Part shown: one piece after another, positions 36,675-49,789 of the stretch
Layout of the letters: each line of letters opens with the position of its first letter
Position numbering within the stretch: position 1 is the first letter of the stretch
Assembly: GCA_026874595.1 (NCBI GenBank)
Contig: CM049309.1
Coordinates: 13,072,576 to 13,136,575 of the forward strand
Reading direction: 5' to 3'
Origin: Sipunculus nudus
Taxonomy: Eukaryota; Annelida; Sipuncula; Golfingiida; Sipunculidae
Length of the DNA stretch: 64,000 nucleotides
Program-made: the position numbers and the translations under genes
The notes under the pieces: generated by a model
Seen by the model: the letters and a program-made list of their open reading frames with translations, nothing else
Database searches by the model: none
What the model was told of the DNA's origin: nothing

Positions 36675-37522
36675 GTATCTGCCAGAACTGCGGATACTAT
36701 GTTTTCAGCCCATCGCTGCCACCGCCGCGTAGGAGTCCACAGGACTCCTCCATAACCGCTGGGCGAAATTTTACGAAACCCGGGATTATGTTCGGGACAC
36801 ATGTGAACTGCTGCGCCCCGATTTTGTTTTGACCTCTGACCTTTTTTCTGCGCTCTGCGTCTGTTTTGACACATTAACCCACATATCTCAGGAACCGTTT
36901 GACCGAGCAGGAAAAGAATTTTCCACAAATGTAGCCCTTGGATAGCTCTATAACATACATAAAAAAAGGTGGCACCACCTGCAACCATTTTTGCACAGCG
37001 TCCGTCTGTTTGTCTGCCTTGAGATCAAATCACTCATATCTCTGCATTGGTTGGACTTATCCACCTGAAATTTTGCATGTGTATACATCTTGGACAGCTT
37101 TCTTGATTTTATGAAGGTGGGGCCACCTACATTCCTGTTTATGCTGCAGACATCCAAGCTTATAGCTAGGGAACCATTTGACCGATAGGGACAAAATTTT
37201 GCATGTGTATAGATCTCACATAGCTCTTTATTATAGGCAAAACTGATGGTGCCATCTGGAAAGAATTTTGCAGAGCGTCCGTCTGTTTGTCTGCCGTGGG
37301 AGAAAATCACTCATATCTCCACAGTGGTTTAACTTTTTGCATATTTATACAACATTGACAATTTTCTGGATATACATACACATTTCAGCTGCAAATATCC
37401 ATGCTGATATGCAACACACCTCATTCTATTTCCCCTTGCCACTCAATCCATGCCTCACTTCACCTGTCCCACTCTGATTTCGGCGGATACACGTAGTCGC
37501 TTGTCGGCTACCCGTATTCTAG
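36675..37522 (+). mobile_element. Family D Helitron-like element, copy 2
   Basis: Shorter relative of 33297-34874: 5' GTATCTGCCAGAACTGCGGATA, shortened here to GTATCTGCC...GCGGATAC with one stem mismatch; the same leader (CATGTGAACTGCTGCG, TTTTGTTTTGACCTCTGACC); about two diverged core units (AACCGTTTGACCGAGCAGGA, CACTCATATCTC). 3' GGCGGATAC (37482-37490), hairpin GTAGTCG-CTTGT-CGGCTAC with one G-T pair, end CCGTATTCTAG|T. Its core units are fewer and more diverged than those of copy 1. Confidence 0.85.
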
Positions 37523-40500
37523 TTTTATACTTTTTTTTGGTAAGATTTTATACTTTTTCCATTAAATCTGAGTGACAGCACTGCATCTGCATCTTGTTCT
37601 TTGATATTTCTTCCGTCAGCTTGTGTGAATTATTGTGGATTGTGCAAGGGTAACACAAATTCAATTTGTAGCCTAGTTTTTCAAATCATTTAAATGACAG
37701 TAATTTAGTGGGGCCCAAATACTTTTCTGATCTTTAAAAACTAAAGGTAATCCCTTGAAGCTTTTATTAAAAAAATGCAAAAAAAAGTGGATCTCACTGC
37801 ACACAGACTGCTTGTTTTGTTAATATCAACGTGTTTATAACACGTTGGGGTCCACTAAAATAATCAAAACAATTTCAACATCTGGCAGCAAGTCAGATAA
37901 GCCAGACCTCTGCAAATGGTGTTTTGCAACAAGTGACCTTTCTACCTCTGCTTTTATGCAACCTACCACCTTAGGTTACATGTTTTTCCCATTTGTCAAC
38001 ATTGCATGTTGTTTATAAACAAGTTCATACATCCTTCAGTAAGGCATTACAAGAACTTTTCACAACCATAGTTACCCTTAGATCATTTATATATACACAG
38101 AGGAAGCCAGAAATCATATACTTTTTTTTCATAAGGTAGGAGAATGGGTACCTTTAAATTTAAAAGTGCAAGTTTGGGTGAAAGGCCGTGTAACTTCCCT
38201 TTGATTTAATTATGCTCAATAGCCAATCTTAAAGTATGCAGTCACCAAGAATAATATGTAAAACAGTGTAATGACAACCACATGGTTCAGCCCGCAAGTC
38301 AAGCTTTTTTAATGCATAGATGGGTTCTGTAAATGGGTATTTTACAAATTGAGGTCAGCCATTTTTAACTTTCACTTATACACACTAAATATGGATATGT
38401 CTATTAGCCTGATACCTTAGTTTTTACCTGTAACATTTTGCTTTCAGGAACCCTCTATTGACACATTTAATGTCACCTTAAAGGGAAAAAACTGGAAAAA
38501 AAACTTAATTAGGTTGTACTAAATGAGTGTGCAGCTGGGATTTTTTGTAACCACAGAATGGATTCACTGAGTTTCTCATTTTCAGTAGTTGTATAGCTAG
38601 AAGTTTTTATATAATTTAGAGGATTCAAGTGTGTTTGATATTTTGATAGGGTAAAAAATACATGTAACAAAAAGTCTACACTGTTTTAGAAAATTATTTT
38701 ATTGACCATAGGGGTAGGCTGAATTACTACTACCAAGGATAAATACCTCACACAAGAGAGGTACTTTGATGTCGGTAAATGATTCAAGAATGCCCGTGCA
38801 TGTGCTATTGAGACTGACATGTTTGACTGAACACTAATTTCCTGAGTTCTGCGTAACAGATGATATGTGCACTGTCGACCGATTGAATAAGCAGATCTTT
38901 TCCTGGTGTGAGTGGTGCGTTACGACTTTTGTCGTTAATTAGCCCATCAGCTGCAATCATGTGTATAAGACTCTCAGCGAATGAATTTGTACGCACTGAA
39001 AGGTATCAGACATTTTCTTTGTATTACAAACGATCATCATGAAACGTGACACCACCTGGTCAATAAATTAATATCTGAGATGTGATGTAATAGAATGCAT
39101 GCTGCCTTTACCTAACATCCGCAGATTCACGGCAATACAATGACTAAACACAGCCAGGCGTAGGTACAGGTTCACGTTGCGTAGCACAGGAAGCCAAAGC
39201 CATTTTCGTTGGATAGCTTTCCTCGCAGAGAACAAATCCGATCGCTGCATCTAGCAAAGCTTTGTGTATTCAGTTGTGTTGATAATGTGATCGTACAATG
39301 TGCTTATTTGTCCAGACGCTGTGGTATTGATCTTACCTGGTCTGTCAATGGCATGTCGGGGATCGGTACATTTAAGCTAATTAGTTGTTTCTTAAGTAAA
39401 AGACATCATGCCAGACAAAATGTTTACTTAAAATATTAAATCACTGATCAACAGAATTGATTCAGTGTACATATATTGTACATATCATGGCTGTTTTCTT
39501 GGAATATTGCTTGTTACAAGCAGATGAAAATATTCACTACAACTAAATAAATATGTTTTTAAATATTTATAATATGTGTATATCTATACATATAATAGTT
39601 TTTGTACAATTTGGTGAGTATACCAGTGGGTTAAAGATGTCCATTGCAACTGATGATGAAAAAATATCATTGGTATACATTTATTAAATACATATCATGC
39701 TAGTTTCTTTAATATATTATTTATTAATGCAAATGACAAATATTCACACTTATTAATTTTGAAAAAAAATCATCAGTACACGTAAACATACAAAAAAATA
39801 CATCTGCAGTCTGAAATGTGTCCACAGGGCTTAAAGTTTCACTTATTCCTTTAAGACATTTAGAAAAGTTCACATAGTCAATTTTTACATTCTACAGTCC
39901 ACATCTAGAGACTTTTATAGAAGTTATTTAAAATATGTAAAGTTATATTTTATAACAAACATTTTAAGTAATCATTTATTTTATATTTAACTTCATTAAA
40001 TGTGTTTGCCAATTAATGTTTACTTCTTGATATTTACAAGGCAGAGAGTAATCTTTTTTCTACTTAAAAATAAAATACAGTTTAATATAAATAAAGTTTA
40101 TTTCCTTGAATAATTTTTAGTTTGTTTTTATAAAATTGAAAAAATGGAAAACACAGTTACTAACTTTGTCTTTATAAATAAACAATTCACAGGTTTAAAG
40201 AAGCTACCTATACTGATTTAATTACATAATTAAATAATGTAATATTATATACCAGAAAATGTTCAGCTAGGCTTTAATCAGCTTTAAAGAGTAAATTATC
40301 AGATTAGCACTTAACATGGTCCAGGCTGCATATATATGACATGGTCTTGAGTAGCTCGGGTTAATTAATGGTGTTATTTGGATTTTGGTGAATGATTGAT
40401 CACAAGAAATAATGGATGCAACTATTTGTGCAGTGCAGCTACTTTTATTTCTGAGCTTAGATTGACCAAAATTGCAGGAAAAAAACAAAATAGAGTACAT

Positions 40501-42448
40501 CCTGGAATAAATCATTACAGATAATTTAACGAACCGTAATTGTCACAATGATACTAACGAATTAAGCCTGATATTACAGGCAGTGCCCTGTACAATAGTG
40601 GCATCATTATCCAGGCTCATCCATAAACGTGGTGTCAGGGTGGCTTCCGGCAGACAGCCGCGTGCACCTGATGGCGATTTGCATATCTCGCATGTTAGCC
40701 ATGTGACAATACAATAGAAGCAGTCAGGCAGAACAAAATACTGCTATTCATACCAGAAGCCATCATTTTCTCAGCAAGGCCACTCACACTTATTGGGTTT
40801 GGTTCTTTTAGTCTGTGGCCCCCCCTCTGCGCTCCGTGAAATCTGAATAGGGTTCTGTCAGCCCCACGTCCATTATGAAGCCGGGCCAGGTGTACTGCCT
40901 TTTAAGTATGGGGCTTCAATTATAATTGTCAACTTTCAGGTTTTAATGATGAAATCAGATAGGGGGCTTGTATAATCTTCCAGGAAATTGAAAAGAGGGC
41001 TCCTGGTAGTAACCATGGTGACAGAAATACGGCAAATTTTATTATCCAAAATAAGCTTAATTGTCAGGACTGGTAAATTTGGTGGATGCAGAGCTTTTGT
41101 CTTCAAGAGGGATTTAGCCCGCGAGTATTTAGACACCCATGCACATGCAAGCCAGATGACAAATGATGCAACTGGATGAGTCACAGCTTCTTCTGCAGGC
41201 TGGCGCACAGATTAAAATTTCTAGGGCCTAATGCGGCAGCCACAGTGTTAGTTGACACTGGCATAATGAATGAAGCGGGATAAGTCCCCAAGACTATGAC
41301 AGGATATGCCCCGGGCTTCTCAAATTTGCTGACCTCTAAAGCTGCTTCTTTACCATCACATTGGTAAATGCTTCCAGCGGGCTGCCACAGTCCTGTAGAC
41401 AGGAGTGCTTGCATGGTAAACAGTCATCGTAAATAACGGGTTATGCAATCATAAACTTACCTTTTATGTTGAAACAATACACACGGGTCAAAAAGACATT
41501 TCTTTTATCGGCCCTGTGGCAGTATTCCTGCCGTTACTTCGCTTCCTTCCTTCATTGTGATTTCTTTCAATTTCAGAGTTATTTATGAGTTTTATGATAG
41601 GATGTTAGCATTGTCTGTTATTTTCAGTCATCAATAAAAATGATATTAAATGTACAAAATCCGATTAGTATTTCTTTTAAATTACTATATATATTCTAAA
41701 AGACATTTAGATTTATTAAGCCCTTATATATTGAACTTTGATTCTAGGAATGTCCGGTGAAAACATTTAACTTTCTCTGCAGTGGCCAATCAAATGAAAC
41801 CCTATAATGTTTTTAAATGATGTTGCTTTGAACATGAGACAGATGAGTTATAAAATTCCTTTGTTTTGATATTCAGATTGATGAAAACCTAAAAGATGGA
41901 TTGTTTTCTTGGAATGTAAAAAATTAGTGTCATAATATTGCTTTTCTTTCGTGGAATGTTATAAAGGAAAAAATCCTAACTTTGCATGTCAAATTGAGTA
42001 AAGGCCTTAAACTCTGAAATTTAACTCCCTTGAATGTCAAAATAATTAAATGTTAAATTTTTTTAATTTTCTTTTGGAATGTAGATATGTTTTATGAAAT
42101 GCTAACAGATTGAAACTTTGTGTCTTAGAATATGCAATAAAAAAAAAATTAAATATGCTGAAACTTTATTTCTACAAGTGCAGGACTGACAAAGGAGTGA
42201 AACTATGTTCAACCAGTTGTGAAGATGAGTAAAATCTTTTTCATGTGCTAAGCTGATAATCAACTGTTTGTTTATTTTTTTCATTCTCTCAAAATGATCA
42301 AGATCGAATGTAAGTTCTAATGTTATCCCGTGTGTCCAGGTATTACTGGAAATAAGGTACATTTTGAAAGTAAAAGTTTTGCTGACCTTCCTCTCTCATT
42401 CTTTCTGTTCCTGTTTTTACCACATTCATGAAAGAATATGGCTAGACT
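37523..42448. other. Unique non-coding stretch, longest in the window
   Basis: About 4.9 kb with no clear mobile element. Two islands, about 38800-39420 and 40590-41420, are less AT-rich, free of simple repeats and contain CG-bearing words (CACTGTCGACC, CAGCCGCGTGCACC, ATTTGCATATC, GTGAAATCTGAATAGGG). Overlapping frames of 60-90 codons on both strands show no domain. The stretch 39430-40250 between them is extremely AT-rich. The islands are candidates for conserved non-coding elements only by composition. Confidence 0.45.
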
Positions 42449-42728
42449 TAGGCCAAAAAAAATAAAAGGTATGTTTCTCAGGCACCGCCTGCGTCAATTT
42501 TAACCCCCCCGCATCAAAAATTTTTATTTTGATTTTATCTTTCAAGAAGATAAATAATACAATTTATGTAGTGTTTAGCAAAAAATTTGTTATTTTCATG
42601 CTTTTTCCTGATTATATGACATTTTTATCGAAACATCCAAAAAAAGGTCAAAAATAAAATACCGCCCGCCCGCACTGATTTCTGAAAAAAAGTGCCTGAG
42701 AACCATACCTTATTTTTTTTTTGGCCTT
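42449..42728. mobile_element. MITE family M, copy 2 (intact)
   Basis: About 280 bp bounded by imperfect terminal inverted repeats of about 35 bp: left TAGGCCAAAAAAAATAAAAGGTATG shortened here to GGCCAAAAAAAATAAAAGG then TATGTTTCTCAGGCAC; right GTGCCTGAGAACCATACC then TTATTTTTTTTTGGCC. The inside is AT-rich with CCGCCCGCCCGCACTG near the right. The flanking bases TTA/TTA leave the target duplication ambiguous (TA or TTA). No coding. Copy 1 is the same sequence in the opposite orientation. Confidence 0.8.
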
Positions 42729-45190
42729 ATATCATCTACTTTTTATCAAGAAGAATAATTGTAGCTGATGAAATACAAATGTCTTCCTTTTTTTCCCTCA
42801 GTACAACTTTTGCTATATTCTTGTTACAGTTGTAGAGATGACCACCTGTTACGATAGATTTGACCAAATGTTGCTGTGAACACTACTTTGTTCAATAGCT
42901 CACAGTAATTTTACTTCAAAGTGAATGTCTGCTGTTAGACATCGCAAGGTTTCTTAAGTCAACACAACTGTTTTGATGGGGATTGAACAGGTGAACCCAT
43001 CCGTTAAGAGCTGATTTGGAGGCCATTTCTTCAGCTTCATGAAGCCTGTCAGTATCGGACAGGAATGGACTGGCTGTTTCCTGGATCATTTGGATTGGAC
43101 AAATAGCGGTTTTGTTGTTATTGTGGTTAACAGAAGCAGTGTTACCTCAAAGAAACACTTTAAATTTAGTGGCATGATGTGACATAGTGCATAGGTAACT
43201 TAAGGCCTTGGACTTTGGACCTGAAGAGGTTAGGTTAAAGTCTAGTCACCGTAGAGACCAACAGATGCATCCCCCCCCCCTTTCCACCCCAGCAACCACC
43301 CCCCCCACCCCCCCAAAAAAAAAAATTTAAAAATCCAATGGACAAGTCTCCAAGTACAAATTAAAATACTCCACCTCACCTGATCTTTAGATATAAGGGA
43401 GTTTATATTTTGAATATATCAAAGTAACTCTTGCACAATATTCAAAATTTGAGTTTCATTTATATTTAAACCCATCTACAGACTCTATATATAGTTATAT
43501 ACTTGCACCAGTAGCAAAACAATCTGCCCTGTTCATCCCTTCAATATAAACTCCAGAATATTTGGATGTTGGCCGAGATGGGGGTATTATTTTCATCTTT
43601 AAGGTAGGGATGCTTTTGTGGTTTAGTAAAATGTGTAAACATATGTGTTGGGTGTAGGGTGGGGGCTTTTGGCCTCTTTATCATTAAAGCTTATTGGGGG
43701 TTTTGTCTCTGTTGAGGAGCTATAGATTACAGATGGGGGGGGGGGGAGCCCAATGTTCCTGCAGGGATAATTAACAATACTTAAGTCAACCTGGCTTCAG
43801 AATTTTGCTCTGATATTTGAACAAGTCCTGCGATTATTGAACTACAGCCTGAAGGCTGAATATATATGTATACTTACAAATACATTATAACATTTGATTC
43901 AGTTTCATACAAATACTTTCATTATCATTGAGTGTACAGTGTCCTCTTTTGGCAAGCTTAAATTGTGTTTAATATAGTTATGATTGACAGTTTATACATA
44001 AAAGTACAGTAAAATGTATACATTTACAAAATATCAGGATTTTTTAAATGAAGATTTCGAAGTATCTTAAGGAATGGACCAGTATAGTATATGTTTGGCT
44101 TTTTTCTCTATTTGAAATTTCAAAATTTTGTAAAGGTCTCTTGTGCACTAGTGTCAGTATCTGTTCACACACCTGAAGAAAAAAACCTGTTCAGTAAACT
44201 TTCATCTGCGTGAATCATTTGCATAGAAGTGCAAGGTTTTCTAGTCTGTTATGTAGTAATTGGGCATTGCAGCTAGCTCTAATCCTGTTATGCTTTGGCT
44301 TCTTCCTGTAATACTAGGAGGTCACAGTCATGTGACTCTGGAGGTCACTTGGGGTCACAGAAGAAGATGGGCTGATTAATCCAATAAGACACATTAGACT
44401 GTGGTCAATACAAATCATTAGCAGAGAGTCCGTCTAATTACCACCACTGATGTAAATTTGATATAACCTTTCATAGCCCTGTGGCTCGGCCACATTTTCA
44501 CAGAGAAAATGTTTCTGCATTTGGGTATTTCAGAGAGTAAATTTATGTCCATATAATAGAAGCTGCTAAGGAAGATATATTTTCACTCATGTTTATATTA
44601 TCTATTAAGATAATTATAATGGTGGGTTATCGTCTCATTTTTTTTTTTTCACCAACTAGGAGGTTATTTTTTCACTATCTCATATTATTAGTTGGTTTAT
44701 TAGTTTGTTTCAATATCAGTAGGATTATCATTATTATGTATAAACTACTGAACCAGTTACCGAACATGAAATTTTTTGAGGGAACATAAGCCAGAAAAGA
44801 CCTGATTAAATGTTAGTTCAGATCCAGATTAAAAGGAGTTGTGAATCTAGTATGAACCTAGTTATCTAATTGCCTTGGCAAAGGTTTGTGCTCTGCTGAG
44901 TGCATTTCAAGTTGTTATCATAAAATAACATGGGAATGATGTGTTATTGTATTGAGATCAATAGCCAAGCTTCTGCTAATGCATATACCAGTTCATCCAC
45001 ATCTGTGAGAAAAATTTGCATATAAAATTTTCCATAAGAATAAAACTAGAATGATATAGTGCTGTTAAGGTTCATACATAATAAAGTTAATGCATACATT
45101 GTTAAATTAATTTGTATAATTTTGCATACATTGTCTGATTGGAGATGGGGAAATTGAAACATAAGAAGTCAAGATAATTTAAGAAAATGG
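42729..45190. other. Unique non-coding stretch with homopolymer tracts
   Basis: Contains a C-rich block then poly-A (43270-43330, CCCCCCCACCCCCCC then AAAAAAAA) and a poly-G tract of about 13 (43735-43748). No gene recognised. Confidence 0.55.
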
Positions 45191-45194
45191 TTAA

Positions 45195-45649
45195 AGGTGC
45201 CCATTCACCTACCTTTTGGAAAAGAATTTGTGATTTCTGGCTTCCTCTGCATATATATCAATGATCTAAGGGTAATTTTAGTTGTGAAAAGTTCTTATAA
45301 TGCCTCCATGAAGGATGTATGAAAATGTTTACCAACAACAGGTTTGCAAACACATTAATGTTGACAAACAGGAAAAACATGTAACCTGGTAGGTTGCATA
45401 TATCAGAGGTAGAAAGGTCACTTATTGCAAAATGCCATTTGCAAAGCTCTAGTTTTCTGACTTGCTGCCAGATGCCCTTGTTGAATTTTCTTTTATTATT
45501 TTGGTGGGGCCCCCACATATTATAAACACTTTGATATAAACAAAACATGCAGCCTGTGTGCTGTGATATCCACATTTTCTGGCCTAATTTTATAAAGCTC
45601 CAAAGGATTACCTTTAATTTTCAAAGGTCAGATTGGTGATTGGGCCCCT
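45195..45649. mobile_element. TTAA-flanked MITE (piggyBac or Kolobok type)
   Basis: Begins AGGTGCCCATTCACC and ends with the inverted match GGTGATTGGGCCCCT (13 of 15 positions match as inverted repeats). Exactly outside each end is TTAA (45191-45194 and 45650-45653), the target duplication used by the piggyBac and Kolobok superfamilies. It is 455 bp long, with no transposase. The minus-strand 105-codon frame inside (45258-45575) has no recognised domain. Confidence 0.75.
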
Positions 45650-45653
45650 TTAA

Positions 45654-46540
45654 GAGGTCATAGATTAAATTGAGGACTAAAGACTAAAACAACCCATGTT
45701 TTTAAAATCTTGCACATATATGCACATACATCTTATTACATATGCTTTTTTGCATATATCAATAAATGGGTGCTAAGCGTAACTACTCAACTAATATATT
45801 TGCCTTCTGTGTACTAAGTTTATTAAATGGTGTTACCTTTTCTTTGCCATGCATCATTAATAAGCTTGAGTACACACACCAGCAGTTGTACTTAGATAAA
45901 AGAACAAATTGCACATTCATCCATCTGTTGTTAACATAACAATAAAGGCACCACCTAAAAACAGTAAGGGTACCAAAGTCAATCTCTGGCTTATTGAAAG
46001 GTCATTAGGGTCAGTTAAAACCACTGGGGATATGTACAGGATGTTTAAATATCATGCAGAAACGATTTACTATCATCTGTTTATCAGTCTCTTTATTACT
46101 GTTTAAATATGAAAGATTTCATGGGATAACGGTTGCTATTGTTTTTGGGATTGTTGATGATGAGAAGATATTTGTGCATGTTTGTTTTGTGCAAACCTTG
46201 TTTTTGCATTTGTATGAGTAGAGTTGATATCATGATGTGATAAGAGATTATCTGGTTATAACAATTTATTGTTTATTGAGAATGTGTGTACATGATTAAA
46301 TACATGCATGCACATTCAGACATTGCATTAACTGAATATGTGCACATACATTTAGAGCTGTATAAAATCAAAGCTTGAAGGGACCTTTTCTAATATTGCA
46401 AGTCTGTTAACTAAAGATAAAAATGAATGATATCCTAGAAAATCCATTGAAAGTAGTCTAATGAAGCTTGTTTTATATAATTTCTTTTCCTACTTTCAAT
46501 GTGAACTTTATTAATTTTACATTGTACAACTAGTTATAAT
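45654..46540. other. Unique non-coding stretch
   Basis: AT-rich, no gene or repeat recognised. Confidence 0.5.
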
Positions 46541-46544
46541 AACT

Positions 46545-46720
46545 AATAAGAGGCACTCTCAATGGCTCAGATGTAGGCACTCAGTAGTCATTAAGGGTGG
46601 CGGAAACCAGAGGACTTGGAGAAAACAACCGACCTTGGATGGGCCAAGACAACCCACTCTCATAGCCAGCCAGGAAACGAACCCTGGTTTACCACTCAGC
46701 TGTCCATATCTCTTGTATTA
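46545..46720 (-). mobile_element. SINE-like fragment, minus strand
   Basis: On the minus strand ACAGCTGAGTGGTAAACCAG resembles an A box, followed closely by a B box GGGTTCGTTTCCTGG. The body then has GAGAGTGGGTTGTCTTGGCC, GGTTGTTTTCTCCAAGTCCT and CTGGTTTCCGCCACC, like the TTTTCTCC...GGTTTCC words common in tRNA-SINE bodies of many animals. The A-to-B spacing is shorter than in a tRNA, so the head is deleted. No target duplication found. Confidence 0.5.
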
Positions 46721-46850
46721 CATACTTTCATATTAAGATAAATCACATATCTTTAATTTCCCTGAGAAAAAATACCCCCAGTGTGTTATATACACTATAC
46801 TTTTTTATAATTTTTATTTCTTATGAGTTTATATTGTTTGGATCGAATTT

Positions 46851-47199
46851 ATGTCTCCCCTCCTATGGTGGAAGACTTTAAGGGTTTTGTCATAGTTTCT
46901 GGCAGTGTCTGTGTCATTTCTTATGAATGGGATATAACTTTTGAATAACTGAACATTTTTTTCATGAAATTTGAAATTTAAATTGTTTCTTGCAATATTT
47001 CTGACAAGTTTGAAAACTGGTGACCTTGACCTTCATAATCAAGGTCAAATAGACCTAAAATAAAAATTTTTGGGAACCCTGTAATGTTGTAACTTTTGGA
47101 GAAGCCCATATTTTTTTCTCAAATTTGGAGGTTGGAGGCACATAGGGCGGGGAGACATGGTATATCTGTTTTTGCATAGCAAGAACAACCTCATTCTGG
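46851..47199 (+). mobile_element. Family F Helitron-like element (short)
   Basis: 5' ATGTCTCCCC (46851-46860) has a perfect inverted copy, GGGGAGACAT (47149-47158). The 5' region also forms a decayed stem (GTCT/AGAC with TCC/GGA). The single core has GGATATAACTTTTGAATAAC and GACCTTGACCTTCATAATCA. The 3' end has hairpin TTGC-ATA-GCAA (47172-47182) and stops at ATTCTGG|T in a poly-T target. It has the same plan as families A, C and D but only one core unit. Confidence 0.7.
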
Positions 47200-49780
47200 T
47201 TTTTTTAATGGAATCTTTTATTCACACCTTACTAATCATGTGAGAAAAAAATTGTTCCAGATGATTGATTGCATACTGAAAACGTACATGCCTGATTGAT
47301 GTAATGGGTGAAGGGGGGTAACGCATAGTTAAAATGCATATTAATGACGATTCAGTGGTCTTTGTTTCACCTGGCCTACCACGCCTTGTTAGCCGGAGAA
47401 CAAAGAACTTTAGTGGATAAATTAGCAGAAAAACAACAGTAGGGCAACAGTTGATCACCAGCGAGTTATAGTGCAAGAACTCATTGTTTACCAGGAAAAA
47501 TACTACTGTATCTGGGCAGATTTATTACCAATGTGAATTAAAGTTTAAGGACTTGAAAGAAGGAATTTTCCCCATTTCTATGGATATATATAACTATGGT
47601 TGCCATGGTAACACAGGTGAGAGGTTCAACACTTAATAGCAGTGCATGACATATTGTTTCATTTTATATATTTTTTATCATTTTTTTTATTAAATTCTAC
47701 TTTAAATACTTTGTTTTTAATTTGGTGATAAAATAAAATATCAGATTATATTTGCTGTATTTATTATCATTAATATTGTCACATAAAGTGGTTTGCAATA
47801 ATGATGAAGCAGTTTGGTGTAACCTAGCCTAACTCAGATCAGTATTTTAATTTCAAAGCCCTTGTTGGGGTTTCTAATTGCTAATTAACCTTTTTATCCA
47901 AAAAAACATTAAACAATACTGTTAGTACCACAGTTACATTGAATGGTTAGTACAGTGTCACTTTATTAACAGTAGGAGAGATAATTTTTCCAGAAAACAG
48001 TATTGTAGATGTTTCAAATTAAGTCATTTCTCATTGTAATAATCATTTATTGCTTATTGTAACATATATTTTACTATAATTGACATCTAAGCTTTGACTT
48101 ATTTTTTATCTTTATGTTTGTTTAATCAAATTAATTAATAAAAGATATAATGTTTCATTGATTGCTTATAGAAGCGTACAATTCAGTAATTAGCATGAAC
48201 TGATTATACTTTTACTATAAGTTGACATCTTACAAATTTACTGAAAGTTTATGGTAATATTTTATGTATTCTTTGTGGTAGTATATGTTTCAGTCACCTT
48301 TTGGTATGAACTGATTTTTCTGTTTTCTCAAATTTACTTCTTTCACATTTACCAATAGCTTGTTGTAATATGTTACCTGGAGTTTATGGTAATATTTATT
48401 AGTGGTAGGAATAGATTGCAAAATCATATTAGATGACTGAAAGATAAAAAACAACTATTAATTGATTATTTTATGTATCATCTATTTTATTTTAAAATCT
48501 GATGTTTAGAGTTATACCTGTAAAATATTAACCAGGAAAATTCAGTCTAACTTGTACCTAAAACTGAAAGGTCAAGGTAATGTTGTTGACACGTTTTTGA
48601 CCGATTATATATATGAAATTATTTTATACGATTATGAAGGAAAATGACCTATCATTGATATAATCGATTAATTTGTACACCACCAATATTTGTCATATAA
48701 AAGTTTTTGGCATAGGCACACCTTTCCTGTTCAGTATATTTATGGAGAATTGATAAATTAATAAGTTCTCATAGTAGAAAGGAAACTGTCAGTCAGTTCT
48801 ATAATACACATGTATTTGATATATCAAGTACCATTTATAAAAAAAAACTTTGAGATTGATATTTATAATGACCTTTTTGTATCCAGAGGTTTGATGTATT
48901 ATCAGGCCCTCTCAGCCTGCTATAGAACTCCAAGCACAGGAAGTTATAATGTAAAGTTCGCATGGCTGACATTATGTGAGACCTTGGTGATAAAAGATAT
49001 AGGGCTGTTCTGGTTATTAAAGCATGAATGTATTGTCGTAATGACCGGCCCATTGAGCCCATCTAAAACGGCCATTATACCGCTCTCCGTGACTGTGGGT
49101 AGTACACACACAGGGTCCTGTACTCACTTCCTGTTCTTAGTATTAAATCAAATATGTACACAAGGAATGATTTGTGTACCGGTCCAGATCAAATGTGTCC
49201 GTATCATTGATCATACGGCACATACCCTCCGGTTTGATTGACAGGTCAGTATAGACCAAGCATCCAGGATCAGACCACATACTGTACAATCTTATATACC
49301 ACATCTCAGCTCAATGTACAAGGTCAAGTTACCTTTTGAGGACGAGCTTTTAGTTCAGTGGAACCGCATATAAACCTTGGGTCTATGATCAAAGGGTTCA
49401 AAACTGCAGGGACTTGGAACCCGTTCTTTTTAATGGTCTTGTGGGGAATTTGACAGGATGGTCGCGTCCCTAGATCAAAGGGGGATTACACCTGGGAGGA
49501 TTATTATTTAGTACCTGTGGTCCCAGGTGCATATGTATGTATTAAGCTCAGGTAGCATAATTACTACTCTCTGGCACAACTCCATGTGGGAGGGTCGTTG
49601 ACAATTCTGAGTCAGCTCTCACCTGTTGGAGGGACATTACACCTGTTGATGGTCATGTCTTCAGGTTCAAGTAAAGGTACAGATGAAAGAATATACGAGT
49701 ATATATGTATGGTTATGTCTCTGGTTTCACACATCTAAGGTTATTGTACTCTAGGTGAGGTTAATTAAGGGCAACATGTC
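47200..49780. other. Unique non-coding stretch
   Basis: Mostly AT-rich. 48880-49650 is less AT-rich and holds the longest non-repetitive frame in the window (plus strand, 48810-49241, 143 codons). That frame shows no recognised domain and no splice context, and is crossed by a minus-strand frame, so it is not called a gene. Confidence 0.45.
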
Positions 49781-49789
49781 ACAGGATTT

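Noticed and set aside
45258-45575. 105-codon minus-strand frame
   Set aside because: Lies inside the TTAA-flanked MITE and matches no transposase that I recognise.
48810-49241. 143-codon plus-strand frame, the longest without repeats
   Set aside because: No recognised domain, no clear splice or promoter context, an opposite-strand frame overlaps it, and the length is possible by chance in 64 kb.
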